A stretch of 64,000 bases of DNA from Variovorax sp. PBS-H4 (lineage in GTDB: Bacteria > Pseudomonadota > Gammaproteobacteria > Burkholderiales > Burkholderiaceae_C). The stretch covers positions 6,365,822-6,429,821 of the forward strand of contig NZ_LR594675.1 of assembly GCF_901827205.1 (NCBI RefSeq), in the 5' to 3' direction. Position numbers and translations under genes: made by a program. Every line of letters begins with the position of its first letter. Positions within the stretch are counted from its first letter, which is position 1. Below the pieces are notes generated by a model. It was not told the origin of the DNA, ran no database searches, and saw only the letters and a list, made by a program, of their open reading frames with translations. Of this stretch, positions 44,044 to 52,278 are shown in pieces.

Positions 44044-45216
44044 ATGAATCGCAATCTCTGGCTGCTCGCCGCCTGCCAGGGCTTGTTCCTGACGAACAAC
44101 GTCGCCTTCATTGCGATCAACGGGCTGGTTGGACTGGCGCTGGCGCCGCGCGGCTGGATGGCCACGTTGCCGGTGATGGGGTATGTGGTCGGTGGGGCGC
44201 TCGCTACCGGTGTAGTGGCGCGCACGCAGCAGCGTTTCGGGCGTCGCCGCTCTTTCCAGATCGGACTGGCGGTGGCCCTGGGGTCGGCGCTGCTGTGCGC
44301 GCAGGCCGCGCTTTGGAAAGACTTCTGGCTCCTGTGCGCCGCCACTGTCGTGGCCGGCTACTACAACGCGAATGCCAGCCTCTATCGCTTTGCCGCAGCC
44401 GAGCTTGCGGCGCCGGCATGGCGCGAGAAGGCGGTGTCGCTGGTCATGGCGGGCGGGCTGATCGGTGCCGTGGCAGGCCCCAACCTCGCGGCCGTCACGC
44501 GCACTTGGTTCGAGGTGCCTTTCGCGGGGGTGTATCTCGCGCTGGCCGCGGTCGCGCTGCTCGCGATGGTCCTGATGCACTTCATCGATTTTCCCGCTCG
44601 CCCCGCCAGAAGCGCGGCAGCGGCAGGCCGTCCTCTCGGCGAGATCGTGCGCCAGCCGGTGTTCATCGTCTCCGCCCTGGCGGGCGCTCTCGGCTACGGC
44701 GTGATGAACTTGCTGATGGCGGCCACGCCGATCGCGATGCAGGTCTGCAGCCTGCCCTTCGACGACGTGGCGCTGGTGCTCGAATGGCATGTGATCGGCA
44801 TGTTCGCACCGGGCTTCTTCACCGGCCACCTGATCCGCCGGTTCGGCGCGCTACCGGTGATGGGCGTGGGCCTGCTGCTCAACCTGGGCTGCATTGCCAT
44901 CGCCTTGTCGGGCGTCGAGCTGCACCAGTTCGTCGCCGCGCTGTTCTTGTTGGGCGTGGGCTGGAACTTCCTCTTCACCGGCAGCACGACTCTTTCACTC
45001 TCGGCGTACACGGCCGAGGAGAAAGACCGTGCGCAAGCTGCACTCAACTTCTGCGTGTTCGCGACGCTGGCCGTGAGCTCCTTCGCCTCCGGCGTGCTGG
45101 TCACGACGCAGGGCTGGCGGCTGCTGAACCTCGGCTCGCTGCTGCCTGTGCTGCTCACGGGCGCGGCACTGCTGTGGCTGGCGCACAGGCGGCGCGCAGC
45201 GGCAGCGGCGGCTTAG
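44044..45216 (+). CDS. Major facilitator superfamily transporter
   Basis: The roughly 390-residue protein has about 12 hydrophobic helices in two halves. The MFS loop 2-3 signature is present as ARTQQRFGRRRSFQIG; the second half begins near GEIVRQPVFIVSALAGALGY. The substrate is unknown; it is most like small drug/sugar exporters. I use the ATG at 44044 (MNRNLWLLAACQGLFL); a TTG two codons earlier is possible. It begins 14 bases after the broken yidB-like gene. Confidence 0.85.
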   Translation: MNRNLWLLAACQGLFLTNNVAFIAINGLVGLALAPRGWMATLPVMGYVVGGALATGVVARTQQRFGRRRSFQIGLAVALGSALLCAQAALWKDFWLLCAATVVAGYYNANASLYRFAAAELAAPAWREKAVSLVMAGGLIGAVAGPNLAAVTRTWFEVPFAGVYLALAAVALLAMVLMHFIDFPARPARSAAAAGRPLGEIVRQPVFIVSALAGALGYGVMNLLMAATPIAMQVCSLPFDDVALVLEWHVIGMFAPGFFTGHLIRRFGALPVMGVGLLLNLGCIAIALSGVELHQFVAALFLLGVGWNFLFTGSTTLSLSAYTAEEKDRAQAALNFCVFATLAVSSFASGVLVTTQGWRLLNLGSLLPVLLTGAALLWLAHRRRAAAAAA

Positions 45217-45259
45217 GCCGCGCCGGACATCAATCCAGCCGCAAGCTGGGGCAGAAAGC

Positions 45260-46753
45260 TCAAGCGGCGGCCGCTTGGGCGACCGGCAGCGCGGCTATCA
45301 CCTCGGCCACTGCAGCAGTCAGCTTCTTGGCATAGGGCACGTGCAGGAACTCGTTGGGCCCATGCGCATTGCTCTTGGGGCCGAGCACGCCGCAGACCAT
45401 CATCTGCGCTTTGGGGAAGCCGACGCTGAGCATGTTCATCAGCGGAATGGTGCCGCCTTGACCGATGTAGCCACAGCTCGCCCCGAAGTGCGCCTGCGAT
45501 GCGGCATGGAGCGCGCGCTCGAACCAGGGTGCAGTCGAAGGTGCGTTCCAGCCTGTCGCCCCGCCATTGCTCTCGAAGGTGACCTTGGCCTGGTAGGGCG
45601 CGTTGTCTTCCAGCAGGGTTTTGAGTTCCTGCACGGCACGGGCGGCATCGACCAGCGGCGGCAGGCGCAGCGACAGCTTGAAGGCGGTGTAGGGCCGCAG
45701 CACGTTGCCCGCGTCTTTCAAGGCCGGGAAGCCCTCGGCGCCAGTGACCGAAAGCGTCGGCTTCCAGGTGCGATTGATCAGGGCCTCCACCGGGTCGGTG
45801 GTGGTCGGCAGCGCGAACGCCGTCGCACCGCCGCAGTCGTAGTGCGCCCAGGGGAAGCGCTTGTAGACCTCGTCGCCGAGGATGGCGGCGGTAGCCTTGG
45901 CCTGCTCCAGCCGATCGGCCGGCAGCTCACAGTGGAAGCTCGCGGGCAACAGGCGGCCGGTCTTGCTGTCCTCGAGGCGGTCAAGCACCTGACGCATGAT
46001 GCGGAAGCTCGAGGGCACGAGGCCCGAGGCGTCGCCGGAGTGCACGCCCTCGGTCAGGACCTCGACCTTCAGTGTGCCGCTCGCCATGCCGCGCAGCGAG
46101 GTTGTGAGCCACAACTGGTCGTAGTTGCCGGCGCCGGAGTCGAGGCAGATCACGAGCCCGACTTCGCCGAGGCGAGGCCGCAGGGCGTCGACATAAGGGA
46201 GCAGGTCGTAGGAGCCGGACTCCTCGCAGGTCTCGATCAGGCCAACTACGCGCGGATGCGCAGCGCCTTGCGCCTTCAGCGCCTGCAATGCAGCAACGCT
46301 TGCGTACACCGCGTAGCCGTCATCCGCCCCGCCGCGACCGTAGAGCAGGCCGTCCTCGTACTTGGGCGTCCATGGGCCGAGGTCGCTGCGCCAGCCAGTG
46401 AACTCGGGCTGCTTGTCGAGGTGGCCGTACATCAGCACGGTGTCCTTCATGTCGGTGCCGGTAGCGGGCACCTCGAAGAAGAGCACCGGGGTGCGTCCTT
46501 CGAGCCGGACGATCTCCAGCTTGAGACCCTCGACCTTCTGCGCCTCGACCCACTGGGCCGCGTTGCGCAGCACGGTTTCGAGGTAGCCGTTCTGCACCCA
46601 GTCCTTGTCGAAGCCGGGTGACTTGGCCGGGATCGCGATGTACTCGCTGAGCTGGCGAACGATGTCCTGATCCCATTTCGTCGAGACATCGGACAGGGCG
46701 CGCTCGGCGTCGAGCAGGCCGGAAGGCATTTCGCGGTGCAGGGGAGCGTTCAT
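45260..46753 (-). CDS. Cytosolic M20-family dipeptidase-like metallopeptidase
   Basis: The 497-residue CNDP-type M20 peptidase has zinc ligands in VLMYGHLDKQPEF, GRGGADDGYA, ETCEESGS, ICLDSGAG and NAHGPNEFLHVPY. The long lid domain carries VEVLTEGVHSGDASG. There is no signal peptide. Enzymes of this group hydrolyse dipeptides or related amides (carnosinase-type, DUG1-type). It is convergent with the MFS transporter, with 43 bases between. Confidence 0.9.
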   Translation of the reverse strand: MNAPLHREMPSGLLDAERALSDVSTKWDQDIVRQLSEYIAIPAKSPGFDKDWVQNGYLETVLRNAAQWVEAQKVEGLKLEIVRLEGRTPVLFFEVPATGTDMKDTVLMYGHLDKQPEFTGWRSDLGPWTPKYEDGLLYGRGGADDGYAVYASVAALQALKAQGAAHPRVVGLIETCEESGSYDLLPYVDALRPRLGEVGLVICLDSGAGNYDQLWLTTSLRGMASGTLKVEVLTEGVHSGDASGLVPSSFRIMRQVLDRLEDSKTGRLLPASFHCELPADRLEQAKATAAILGDEVYKRFPWAHYDCGGATAFALPTTTDPVEALINRTWKPTLSVTGAEGFPALKDAGNVLRPYTAFKLSLRLPPLVDAARAVQELKTLLEDNAPYQAKVTFESNGGATGWNAPSTAPWFERALHAASQAHFGASCGYIGQGGTIPLMNMLSVGFPKAQMMVCGVLGPKSNAHGPNEFLHVPYAKKLTAAVAEVIAALPVAQAAAA

Positions 46754-46876
46754 GGGTTTCTCCGCGTGTGGGAACTGGCAAGGGGCCTCGCGAATTATGG
46801 GCGCATGCCGCGCGCGCCGCAGCCCTTTGGGCTAATCTCTGCCGGCTTCGCAGTGGCATCTCGATCGGAGGCAGAT

Positions 46877-47707
46877 TTGAGCAGCAGCACGAACAAGCGC
46901 ATTCGCGTCGGCATCGGTGGTTGGACCTACGAGCCCTGGCGCAACAACTTCTATCCCGAAGGGCTGCCGCACAGCAAGGAGTTGCACTACGCCAGCCGGC
47001 AACTCACGGCGGTCGAGGTCAACGGCACCTACTACAGCAGCTTCAAGCCGCCGACGTTCAAGAAGTGGCACGACGAGACGCCCGAGGACTTCATGTTCTC
47101 GTTGAAGGCCTCGCGTTTTGCCACCAACCGCAAGCAGTTGTCGACCGCCGGGGAATCGGTGTCGCGCTTCGTCGAAAGCGGAATCGCGGAACTTGGCGAC
47201 AAACTGGGCCCGATCGTTTGGCAGTTCATGCCGACCAAGGCTTTCGACGCCGAGGACTTCGAGGCCTTTCTCGCGCTGCTGCCGAGGAAGGAGGGCAGCC
47301 GTACGTTGCGCCACGTGCTGGACGTGCGGCACCCGAGCTTCATGACGCCGGAATACGTGGCACTGGCACGCAAATACCATGCGGCAACGGTGTTCACCGA
47401 CTCTGACAAGTTCCCGTCCTTTGCCGACCTGACGAGTGACTTCGCGTACGCACGCCTGATGATGAGCGACGCTGAACAGAAAACCGGCTATGCCTCCAAG
47501 GCACTCGATGCCTGGGCGGAAGTGGCAGAGACCTGGGCCCGCGGCGGCCAGCCCGAGGCGCTGCCTTGCGTCGAGGAGCGCGCGAAAGCGACCAAGAGTA
47601 CGAAGGGCGCCAAGAACACGCGCGACGTCTTCGTCTACTTCATCAACGGCGCAAAAGAAAAGGCACCGGCGGCTGCCGGTGCCTTGATCCAACGCCTGAG
47701 CAGCTGA
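46877..47707 (+). CDS. DUF72 family protein (YecE-like TIM-barrel)
   Basis: The 276-residue protein has the DUF72 hallmarks: IRVGIGGWTYEPWRNNFYPE at the start, LTAVEVNGTYYSSFKPPTF, FMFSLKASRFATN, and the end KNTRDVFVYFINGAKEKAP. DUF72 folds as a TIM barrel of unknown activity. The start is a TTG at 46877: GGAGG lies 5 bases upstream and the protein-like sequence begins there; an in-frame ATG at 46805 would add 24 unlikely residues. The last codons contain a hairpin that terminates the convergent bactofilin gene. Confidence 0.87.
   Translation: MSSSTNKRIRVGIGGWTYEPWRNNFYPEGLPHSKELHYASRQLTAVEVNGTYYSSFKPPTFKKWHDETPEDFMFSLKASRFATNRKQLSTAGESVSRFVESGIAELGDKLGPIVWQFMPTKAFDAEDFEAFLALLPRKEGSRTLRHVLDVRHPSFMTPEYVALARKYHAATVFTDSDKFPSFADLTSDFAYARLMMSDAEQKTGYASKALDAWAEVAETWARGGQPEALPCVEERAKATKSTKGAKNTRDVFVYFINGAKEKAPAAAGALIQRLSS
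47662..47683 (-). terminator. Intrinsic terminator of the bactofilin gene, inside the DUF72 3' end
   Basis: 9-base stem GGCACCGGC / GCCGGTGCC with a 4-base loop, followed on the minus strand by TTTTCTTTT. It lies 39 bases past the bactofilin stop and is within the coding sequence of the convergent gene. Confidence 0.8.
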
Positions 47708-47722
47708 ATGGAGGCCGCGGCC

Positions 47723-48250
47723 TCAGGCAGCAGCTTGCAGCGCCGGCTTGCTTCCGGTGCTGCTTCCGGCGGCTGCGCCGAAGCTGATCTCACCGGAGAG
47801 CTGGCCGCCTTCTTCGACCACGATCTTGCCGTAGCGGATCTTGCCGGTGACCTTGCCGGTGGAATGGATGACGAGCTTTTCGCGCACCGTCAAATTGCCG
47901 TCGAAGAGACCGCGGATTTCCGCGATGTCGATCTCGGCCGAGCCCTTGAAAGCGCCCTGCTCGGCGATCTGCATGACGCGGGAGTCCATGGTGGCCTCGA
48001 CCAGGCCTTCGACCACGAGGGTGTCGCAGTCCGTGATCTCCACGCCCTTGAGCTTGATGTTGGGGCCGACGGTGAGCTTGCTGCCGCCTTCTTTCACTGC
48101 CGCGCTGGTCGCCGATTGTGCCGAAAGGTTGGCGGGGGTCACGGGTGCACCCGACAGGTTGGTGCCGGAGCCCACCAGCGGCGCGGGACGAGAGACAAGG
48201 GGTTCGGTTTCGCGATCACGCTTGCCGAAGAAGGGGGACTGTGTGGCCAA
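47723..48250 (-). CDS. Bactofilin (DUF583)
   Basis: The roughly 175-residue cytoskeletal protein polymerises into filaments without nucleotide. The central region shows the short hydrophobic/Gly repeats of the bactofilin beta-helix (VGPNIKLKGVEITDCDTLVV, GSAEIDIAEIRGLFDGNLTV, GKVTGKIRYGKIVVEEGGQL). It is flanked by disordered tails, including a Ser/Ala-rich N-terminus with a short FFGKRD segment that may help membrane contact. The TTG at 48250 has GAGGAG 7 bases upstream; another TTG at 48265 is possible. Bactofilins organise cell-wall enzymes or polar structures. Confidence 0.87.
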   Translation of the reverse strand: MATQSPFFGKRDRETEPLVSRPAPLVGSGTNLSGAPVTPANLSAQSATSAAVKEGGSKLTVGPNIKLKGVEITDCDTLVVEGLVEATMDSRVMQIAEQGAFKGSAEIDIAEIRGLFDGNLTVREKLVIHSTGKVTGKIRYGKIVVEEGGQLSGEISFGAAAGSSTGSKPALQAAA

Positions 48251-48417
48251 TGGGAAGCTCCTCAAAAGGGCTCATCGTAAGAACGCGCTCGTAACTCTCT
48301 GCACTTCATTGCGCAAGAAGCGTAACTGAATAAGTCTCGAATGGCTATCACTGGGAACTTTCGTCTGCGTTGGCGCGCATCCACAATGGGCGGACCCTCA
48401 CTTTCCGCGATCGAACG

Positions 48418-49374
48418 ATGCTGGCAACCCATTCACCCGCCGCCGCAGCTGCCGAGCCGCTCGAAGGCGATACACGCTTCGGCAAGCCCGAGCACGGCTG
48501 GCGACGCACGCTCTTTTCAGTGATCTTCGAGTCCGAATCGCCGGCAGGCCGACTCTTCGACCTGGTGTTGATCGCGGTGATCCTGATGAGCGTGACGGTG
48601 GTGATCCTCGACAGCGTGGCATCGGTGAGGGAGCGCGCAGGACAGGTGTTCGGCGTCCTGGAATGGATCTTCACCGCGCTCTTCACGCTCGAATATCTCG
48701 GGAGGCTTGCCTGCGTGCAGAGGCCGCTTCGCTATGCCATGAGCTTCTATGGCGTGATCGATCTGCTCGCATTGCTGCCCACCTTCCTGGTCGTGCTCAC
48801 ACCGGAGTTCGCCTACCTGATCGATGTGCGCGTCCTGCGGCTGGTGCGCGTGTTCCGGATCTTCAAGCTGTCGCGCTACTCGGTCGAGTACCGCGTGCTG
48901 GTAAGCGCAGTGGCCGCCAGCCGCCGCAAGATCACCGTCTTTGTCGGCTTCGTTATTCTGGTGGTGCTGGTCATGGGCACGCTGATGTACGTGGTCGAAG
49001 GCCCAGTGCACGGATTCACCAGCATTCCGGTCGCGGTGTACTGGGCGATCTCGACCATGGCGACGGTGGGCTTCGGCGACCTGGTGCCGAAGACCGATGT
49101 GGGTCGTGCCATTGCTTCCGTGATGATGCTGATCGGCTGGGGCGTGCTCGCTGTCCCGACCGGCATCGTGACGGCCGAAATGGCGCGCCGCGGACCGGAC
49201 GAAGGCTCGGTCCCGGTCGCCCCGCGCGGTGTGTTCTCCCTGGCGGTGCCCGAGACCGCGACCCCGCGGCGGCGGCTCACGCCGGCGGCCAGGCGGCGCG
49301 CCCTTGCGCAACGCGTCGACCGCCACAACGAAGCCGGCGGGCGGCGAGGGTTCAGCGCTCGCGCTCGAACTTGA
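48418..49374 (+). CDS. Voltage-gated (Kv-type) potassium channel
   Basis: The roughly 318-residue protein has six transmembrane segments. S1-S3 are in residues about 45-150, an Arg-containing S4 follows (DVRVLRLVRVFRIFKLSRYS), then S5 (ITVFVGFVILVVLVMGTLMY), the pore with selectivity filter STMATVGFGDLVP, and S6. The filter is TVGFGD rather than the more common TVGYGD, a natural variant in prokaryotic channels. A basic disordered tail ends the protein. The ATG at 48418 gives MLATHSPAAAAAEPLEG; an upstream TTG at 48370 would add 16 residues. The 3' end overlaps convergent metW by 23 bases. Confidence 0.9.
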   Translation: MLATHSPAAAAAEPLEGDTRFGKPEHGWRRTLFSVIFESESPAGRLFDLVLIAVILMSVTVVILDSVASVRERAGQVFGVLEWIFTALFTLEYLGRLACVQRPLRYAMSFYGVIDLLALLPTFLVVLTPEFAYLIDVRVLRLVRVFRIFKLSRYSVEYRVLVSAVAASRRKITVFVGFVILVVLVMGTLMYVVEGPVHGFTSIPVAVYWAISTMATVGFGDLVPKTDVGRAIASVMMLIGWGVLAVPTGIVTAEMARRGPDEGSVPVAPRGVFSLAVPETATPRRRLTPAARRRALAQRVDRHNEAGGRRGFSARART

Positions 49375-49939
49375 AGACCGCAGTGGCGGCGCGTGCGTTT
49401 GGAAGCCAGCGAACCTCGGCACCTGCCTGCAGGCCGAAGGCATCGAGCACGCGCAGACGGTTCTTGCGCGCCAGCACCTCGAAGTCCTTGAAGGTGCCCA
49501 CGCGAATGTTGGGCGTGTCGTACCACTGGTAAGGCAGGCGCCGCGTCACCGGCATGCGGCCGCGCACGATGCTGATGCGGTTCGGCCAGTGCGCGAAGTT
49601 GGGAAAGGCGACGATGCCGATGCGGCCCACCCGCGCCGTCTCGCGCAGCATCACCTCGGCGTTGCGAAGATGCTGCAGTGTGTCGATCTGCAGCACGACG
49701 TCGAACGATGCGTCGTCGAACATGGCGAGGCCCTCGTCGAGGTTGAGCTGGATCACGTCGACGCCGTGGCGAATGCACTGCAGCACATTGCCGTCGGCAA
49801 TCTCCACGCCGTAACCGCTGCAGCCGCGTTCGCGCTGCAGCAGATCGAGCAGGGCGCCGTCGCCGCAGCCGAGATCGAGCACGCGTGAGCCTTCGGGCAC
49901 GAGCCGGGCGATCAGGCGCTGGGTTTCCAAGTCGCTCAC
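49352..49939 (-). CDS. metW: Methionine biosynthesis protein MetW
   Basis: The 195-residue SAM-methyltransferase-fold protein is always found with metX. It shows motif I VLDLGCGDGALLDLL, QLNLDEGLAMF, VVLQIDTLQHLRN and the MetW-specific FPNFAHWPNRISIVRGRMPV. It is thought to support MetX homoserine acyltransferase; no methylation substrate is established. It follows metX by 58 bases in the same operon. Confidence 0.95.
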   Translation of the reverse strand: MSDLETQRLIARLVPEGSRVLDLGCGDGALLDLLQRERGCSGYGVEIADGNVLQCIRHGVDVIQLNLDEGLAMFDDASFDVVLQIDTLQHLRNAEVMLRETARVGRIGIVAFPNFAHWPNRISIVRGRMPVTRRLPYQWYDTPNIRVGTFKDFEVLARKNRLRVLDAFGLQAGAEVRWLPNARAATAVFKFERER

Positions 49940-49997
49940 AGGGCACCCTTCGAGCCGCGGTGCGCGGTGCCATGAACCATCGCAGTGGCCATGCAGC

Positions 49998-51125
49998 TCA
50001 TGCCGACACCTCCTCCTTGGCGATACGTTCGAAGTACGCGCGCACGACGCTCATGTAGCGAACGTCGTCGAGCAGGAAGGCGTCGTGCCCGTGCGGCGCG
50101 TCGATCTCGGCGTAGCTGACGCTGCGACGGTTGTCGAGCAGCGCCTTCACGATCTCGCGGCTGCGCGCGGGCGCGAACCGCCAGTCCGTCGTGAAGCTCA
50201 CGAGCAGGAATCGGGCGGTGGCCGGTGCAAGCGCGGCCCTCAGGTCCCCAGCATGTAAGCGGGCAGGATCGAAGTAATCGAGCGCGCGCGTGATCAGCAG
50301 GTAGGTGTTGGCATCGAAGTACTCGCTGAACTTGTCGCCGTTGTAGCGCAGGTAGCTTTCGATCTGGAACTCGACCTCCTGGGTCGAGTAGAGGAAGTCC
50401 GTACCGGCCAATTCGCCCTCGACGGCACTGCGAAGCGCGCGCCCGAACTTCTCGTTCATCAGGTCGTCGCTCTGGTAGGTGATGTGGCCGATCATGCGCG
50501 CGATGCGCAAGCCACGCTTCGGGATCACGCCGTGCTCGTAGAAGTGGCCCCCGTTGAAGTCGGGGTCGGTCACGATAGCGCGGCGGGCGACCTCGTTGAA
50601 GGCAATGTTCTGCGCCGTCAGGCTGGGGGCGCTGGCGATCACGACTGCGTGGCGCACGCGCTCGGGGTATTGCAATGTCCACGACAGCGCCTGCATGCCG
50701 CCCAGGCTGCCGCCCATCACCGCCGCCAGCGTGTCGATGCCGAGCGCGTCGAGCAGGCGGGCCTGCGCGCGCACCCAGTCCTCGACGGTCACCACGGGGA
50801 AATCGGCGCCGTAGATGCGCCCGGTGGAAGGATTGACATGCATCGGGCCGGTGGAGCCGAAGCAGGAGCCGAGGTTGTTGACGCCGATCACGAAGAAGCG
50901 GTCGGTGTCGACCGGCTTGCCCGGGCCGATCATGTTGTCCCACCAGCCCTCGGACCTGTCCTGGCCCGCATACACGCCCGCGACGTGGTGCGAGGCGTTC
51001 AGCGCATGGCACACCAGCACCGCATTGCTGCGTTGTGCGTTGAGCGTGCCGTAGGTTTCGTAAGCCAGGCTGTAGCCGGCGATGCTCGCTCCGCTGCTGA
51101 GCGGCAGCGGGGCAGGGAAAGACAT
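49998..51125 (-). CDS. metX: Homoserine O-acyltransferase MetX
   Basis: The 375-residue alpha/beta hydrolase acylates homoserine (acetyl- or succinyl-CoA), the first committed step of methionine synthesis. The catalytic triad is visible: Ser in MGGSLGGMQALSW, Asp in SFTTDWRF and His in APHGHDAFLLD. GSTGP and YETYGTLNA are family marks. The ATG at 51125 (MSFPAPLPLSSG) is preferred over the ATG at 51152, because the latter abuts the U-run of an intrinsic terminator and leaves no room for ribosome loading. Upstream lie a SAM-II aptamer and that terminator, so expression should drop when SAM is abundant. MetX with MetW in proteobacteria is often succinyl-specific, which I cannot decide here. Confidence 0.95.
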   Translation of the reverse strand: MSFPAPLPLSSGASIAGYSLAYETYGTLNAQRSNAVLVCHALNASHHVAGVYAGQDRSEGWWDNMIGPGKPVDTDRFFVIGVNNLGSCFGSTGPMHVNPSTGRIYGADFPVVTVEDWVRAQARLLDALGIDTLAAVMGGSLGGMQALSWTLQYPERVRHAVVIASAPSLTAQNIAFNEVARRAIVTDPDFNGGHFYEHGVIPKRGLRIARMIGHITYQSDDLMNEKFGRALRSAVEGELAGTDFLYSTQEVEFQIESYLRYNGDKFSEYFDANTYLLITRALDYFDPARLHAGDLRAALAPATARFLLVSFTTDWRFAPARSREIVKALLDNRRSVSYAEIDAPHGHDAFLLDDVRYMSVVRAYFERIAKEEVSA

Positions 51126-51152
51126 CGATTGCGAAGAGACGACCAAGGACAT

Positions 51153-51191
51153 GAAAAAGAAAAACCCGGCCTCGCCAAAAACGAGCCGGGT
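51153..51191 (-). terminator. Intrinsic terminator in the metX leader (SAM-II expression platform)
   Basis: Read on the minus strand: ACCCGGCTCG, loop TTTTTGG, CGAGGCCGGGT, then TTTTCTTTTTC up to the base before 51152. The stem is 10 base pairs with one bulged base. It begins about 7 bases downstream of the SAM-II aptamer, so it is the likely off-switch. It would also stop read-through from the upstream transporter gene. Confidence 0.85.
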
Positions 51192-51197
51192 CCGGCA

Positions 51198-51252
51198 TCC
51201 GTCTTTAGCAGCATTTGTTAAGCGCCCGCAAGCTGGAGCAAATCGGCGCGTC
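51198..51252 (-). promoter_or_regulatory. SAM-II riboswitch controlling metX-metW
   Basis: Read on the minus strand, the order of conserved elements matches the SAM-II pseudoknot: P1 5' strand GCGCC (51249-51245), GATTTG, CTTGCGG, P1 3' strand GGCGC (51226-51222), then TTAACAAATG and the invariant GCTAAAG (around 51209-51203). Spacing follows the known metX SAM-II RNA almost base for base. The class binds S-adenosylmethionine and usually sits directly ahead of metX or metA. Placement and the downstream terminator support transcriptional control. Confidence 0.88.
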
Positions 51253-51269
51253 GGACGAGTATATGCCGC

Positions 51270-51836
51270 TCAACCCCACCCGATCAATGCGCCCACGCCC
51301 AGCAGCAGGAACAGCACGGCGGAGACGCTGTGCACCAGCTTGATGGGCACGCGCTTGACGATGCGCTCGCCCAGCCACACCACCGGGGCGTTGGCCAGCA
51401 TCATGCCGAGTGTGGTGCCGAGCACGACCCACGCATACGCGTCGACGTAGCGCGCGGCAAGCATGACGGTGGCGATCTGCGTCTTGTCTCCCATCTCGGC
51501 AAGGAAGAAGGCGATCAGCGTGGTGCCGAAAACGCCGAAGCGCGACGCCTTCGGCAGCTCGTCGTCATCGAGCTTGTCTGGAATCAGCATCCACAGGGCC
51601 ATTGCGATGAAGGAGCCTCCAAGGATCCAGCGCAGCAAGTCGGGCCCCAACGTGTGGGTGACCCAGTTGCCCACCGCTCCGGCCAGCGCGTGGTTGACGA
51701 CCGTGGCCGCAAAAATGCCGAGCACGATCGGCCAAGGCCGCCGAAAGCGAGCGGCGAGCACGAGGGAGAGCAGTTGGGTCTTGTCGCCCATTTCGGCGAG
51801 TGCGACCACGCCGGTCGCGACGAGAAAAGCTTCCAT
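51270..51836 (-). CDS. GDT1/TMEM165 family (UPF0016) manganese exporter
   Basis: The 188-residue membrane protein has two copies of the family signature EMGDKTQ (ALAEMGDKTQLLSLVLAARF near residue 14 and FFLAEMGDKTQIATVMLAAR near residue 115), each in the first helix of a three-helix half. Bacterial members (MneA/Mnx type) export Mn2+. The ATG is at 51836. The leader carries a yybP-ykoY manganese riboswitch, which strongly supports manganese as the substrate. The next gene on the strand is metX, 118 bases after its stop and separated by the SAM-II element. Confidence 0.92.
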   Translation of the reverse strand: MEAFLVATGVVALAEMGDKTQLLSLVLAARFRRPWPIVLGIFAATVVNHALAGAVGNWVTHTLGPDLLRWILGGSFIAMALWMLIPDKLDDDELPKASRFGVFGTTLIAFFLAEMGDKTQIATVMLAARYVDAYAWVVLGTTLGMMLANAPVVWLGERIVKRVPIKLVHSVSAVLFLLLGVGALIGWG

Positions 51837-51853
51837 GTGAAAGGGATTCCTTG

Positions 51854-52020
51854 GGCCGAAGGACGCAATTGACCGTGCAGCACCTTCGGCCACATCCGAA
51901 GCTGCACGGTCAAAGGTCTCGCCAGGCTGAACACTGTCTGCGCCATGTCGGGCCGACGGCCAGACAAGTCTGTTGACGCACACCCTTCTCGCGATGGAAG
52001 GCGGCTACTCCCCAATGACC
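51854..52020 (-). promoter_or_regulatory. yybP-ykoY manganese riboswitch and expression platform
   Basis: On the minus strand the two conserved loops are present: GGGGAGTAGCC (52013-52003) and CTGGCGAGACC (ending 51915), plus CGTCAACA between them. P1 pairs GGTCA (52020-52016) with TGACC (about 51911-51907). The 3' P1 strand also belongs to a 13-base perfect hairpin TTGACCGTGCAGC (51913-51901) with its complement at 51881-51869, so the two folds exclude each other. A third inverted repeat, GGCCGAAGG/CCTTCGGCC (51891-51883 and 51862-51854), leads into the ribosome-binding region. Control of translation is likely. Confidence 0.88.
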
Positions 52021-52115
52021 CGGGCGATTTTAGCCCTGCGCAAGACCTAGTTTGTGAGCGTGTGCCAACTTCCCAAATATTTATATTGGCGGCGGCCTTG
52101 CGGGCAAATTCCTAC

Positions 52116-52144
52116 TTGCACGCCAATCATTTCACCCATAATGC
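52116..52144 (+). promoter_or_regulatory. Sigma-70 type promoter of the RRM protein gene
   Basis: TTGCAC (52116-52121), a 17-base spacer and TAATGC (52139-52144). The transcript would carry a leader of about 125 bases. In the 442-base gap 51837-52278 the rest, apart from the manganese riboswitch and this promoter, shows nothing I can name. Confidence 0.6.
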
Positions 52145-52278
52145 ACGAGCCTCTCACTTAAGTTCTAGGGGGGCGGCGATTCGGTGATCGGTCAGTTTCG
52201 CGCGGCCCAGCGGCTTATTTGTGGGTGGTGCTCCCGGGACTCCATCGCTTTTTCTTTGTGTTTATTAGGAGTCCCTTC

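Noticed and set aside
51126..51152. metX start at the ATG at 51152
   Set aside because: This ATG directly follows the U-run of an intrinsic terminator, leaving no space for a ribosome-binding site; the next in-frame ATG gives a normal MetX N-terminus.
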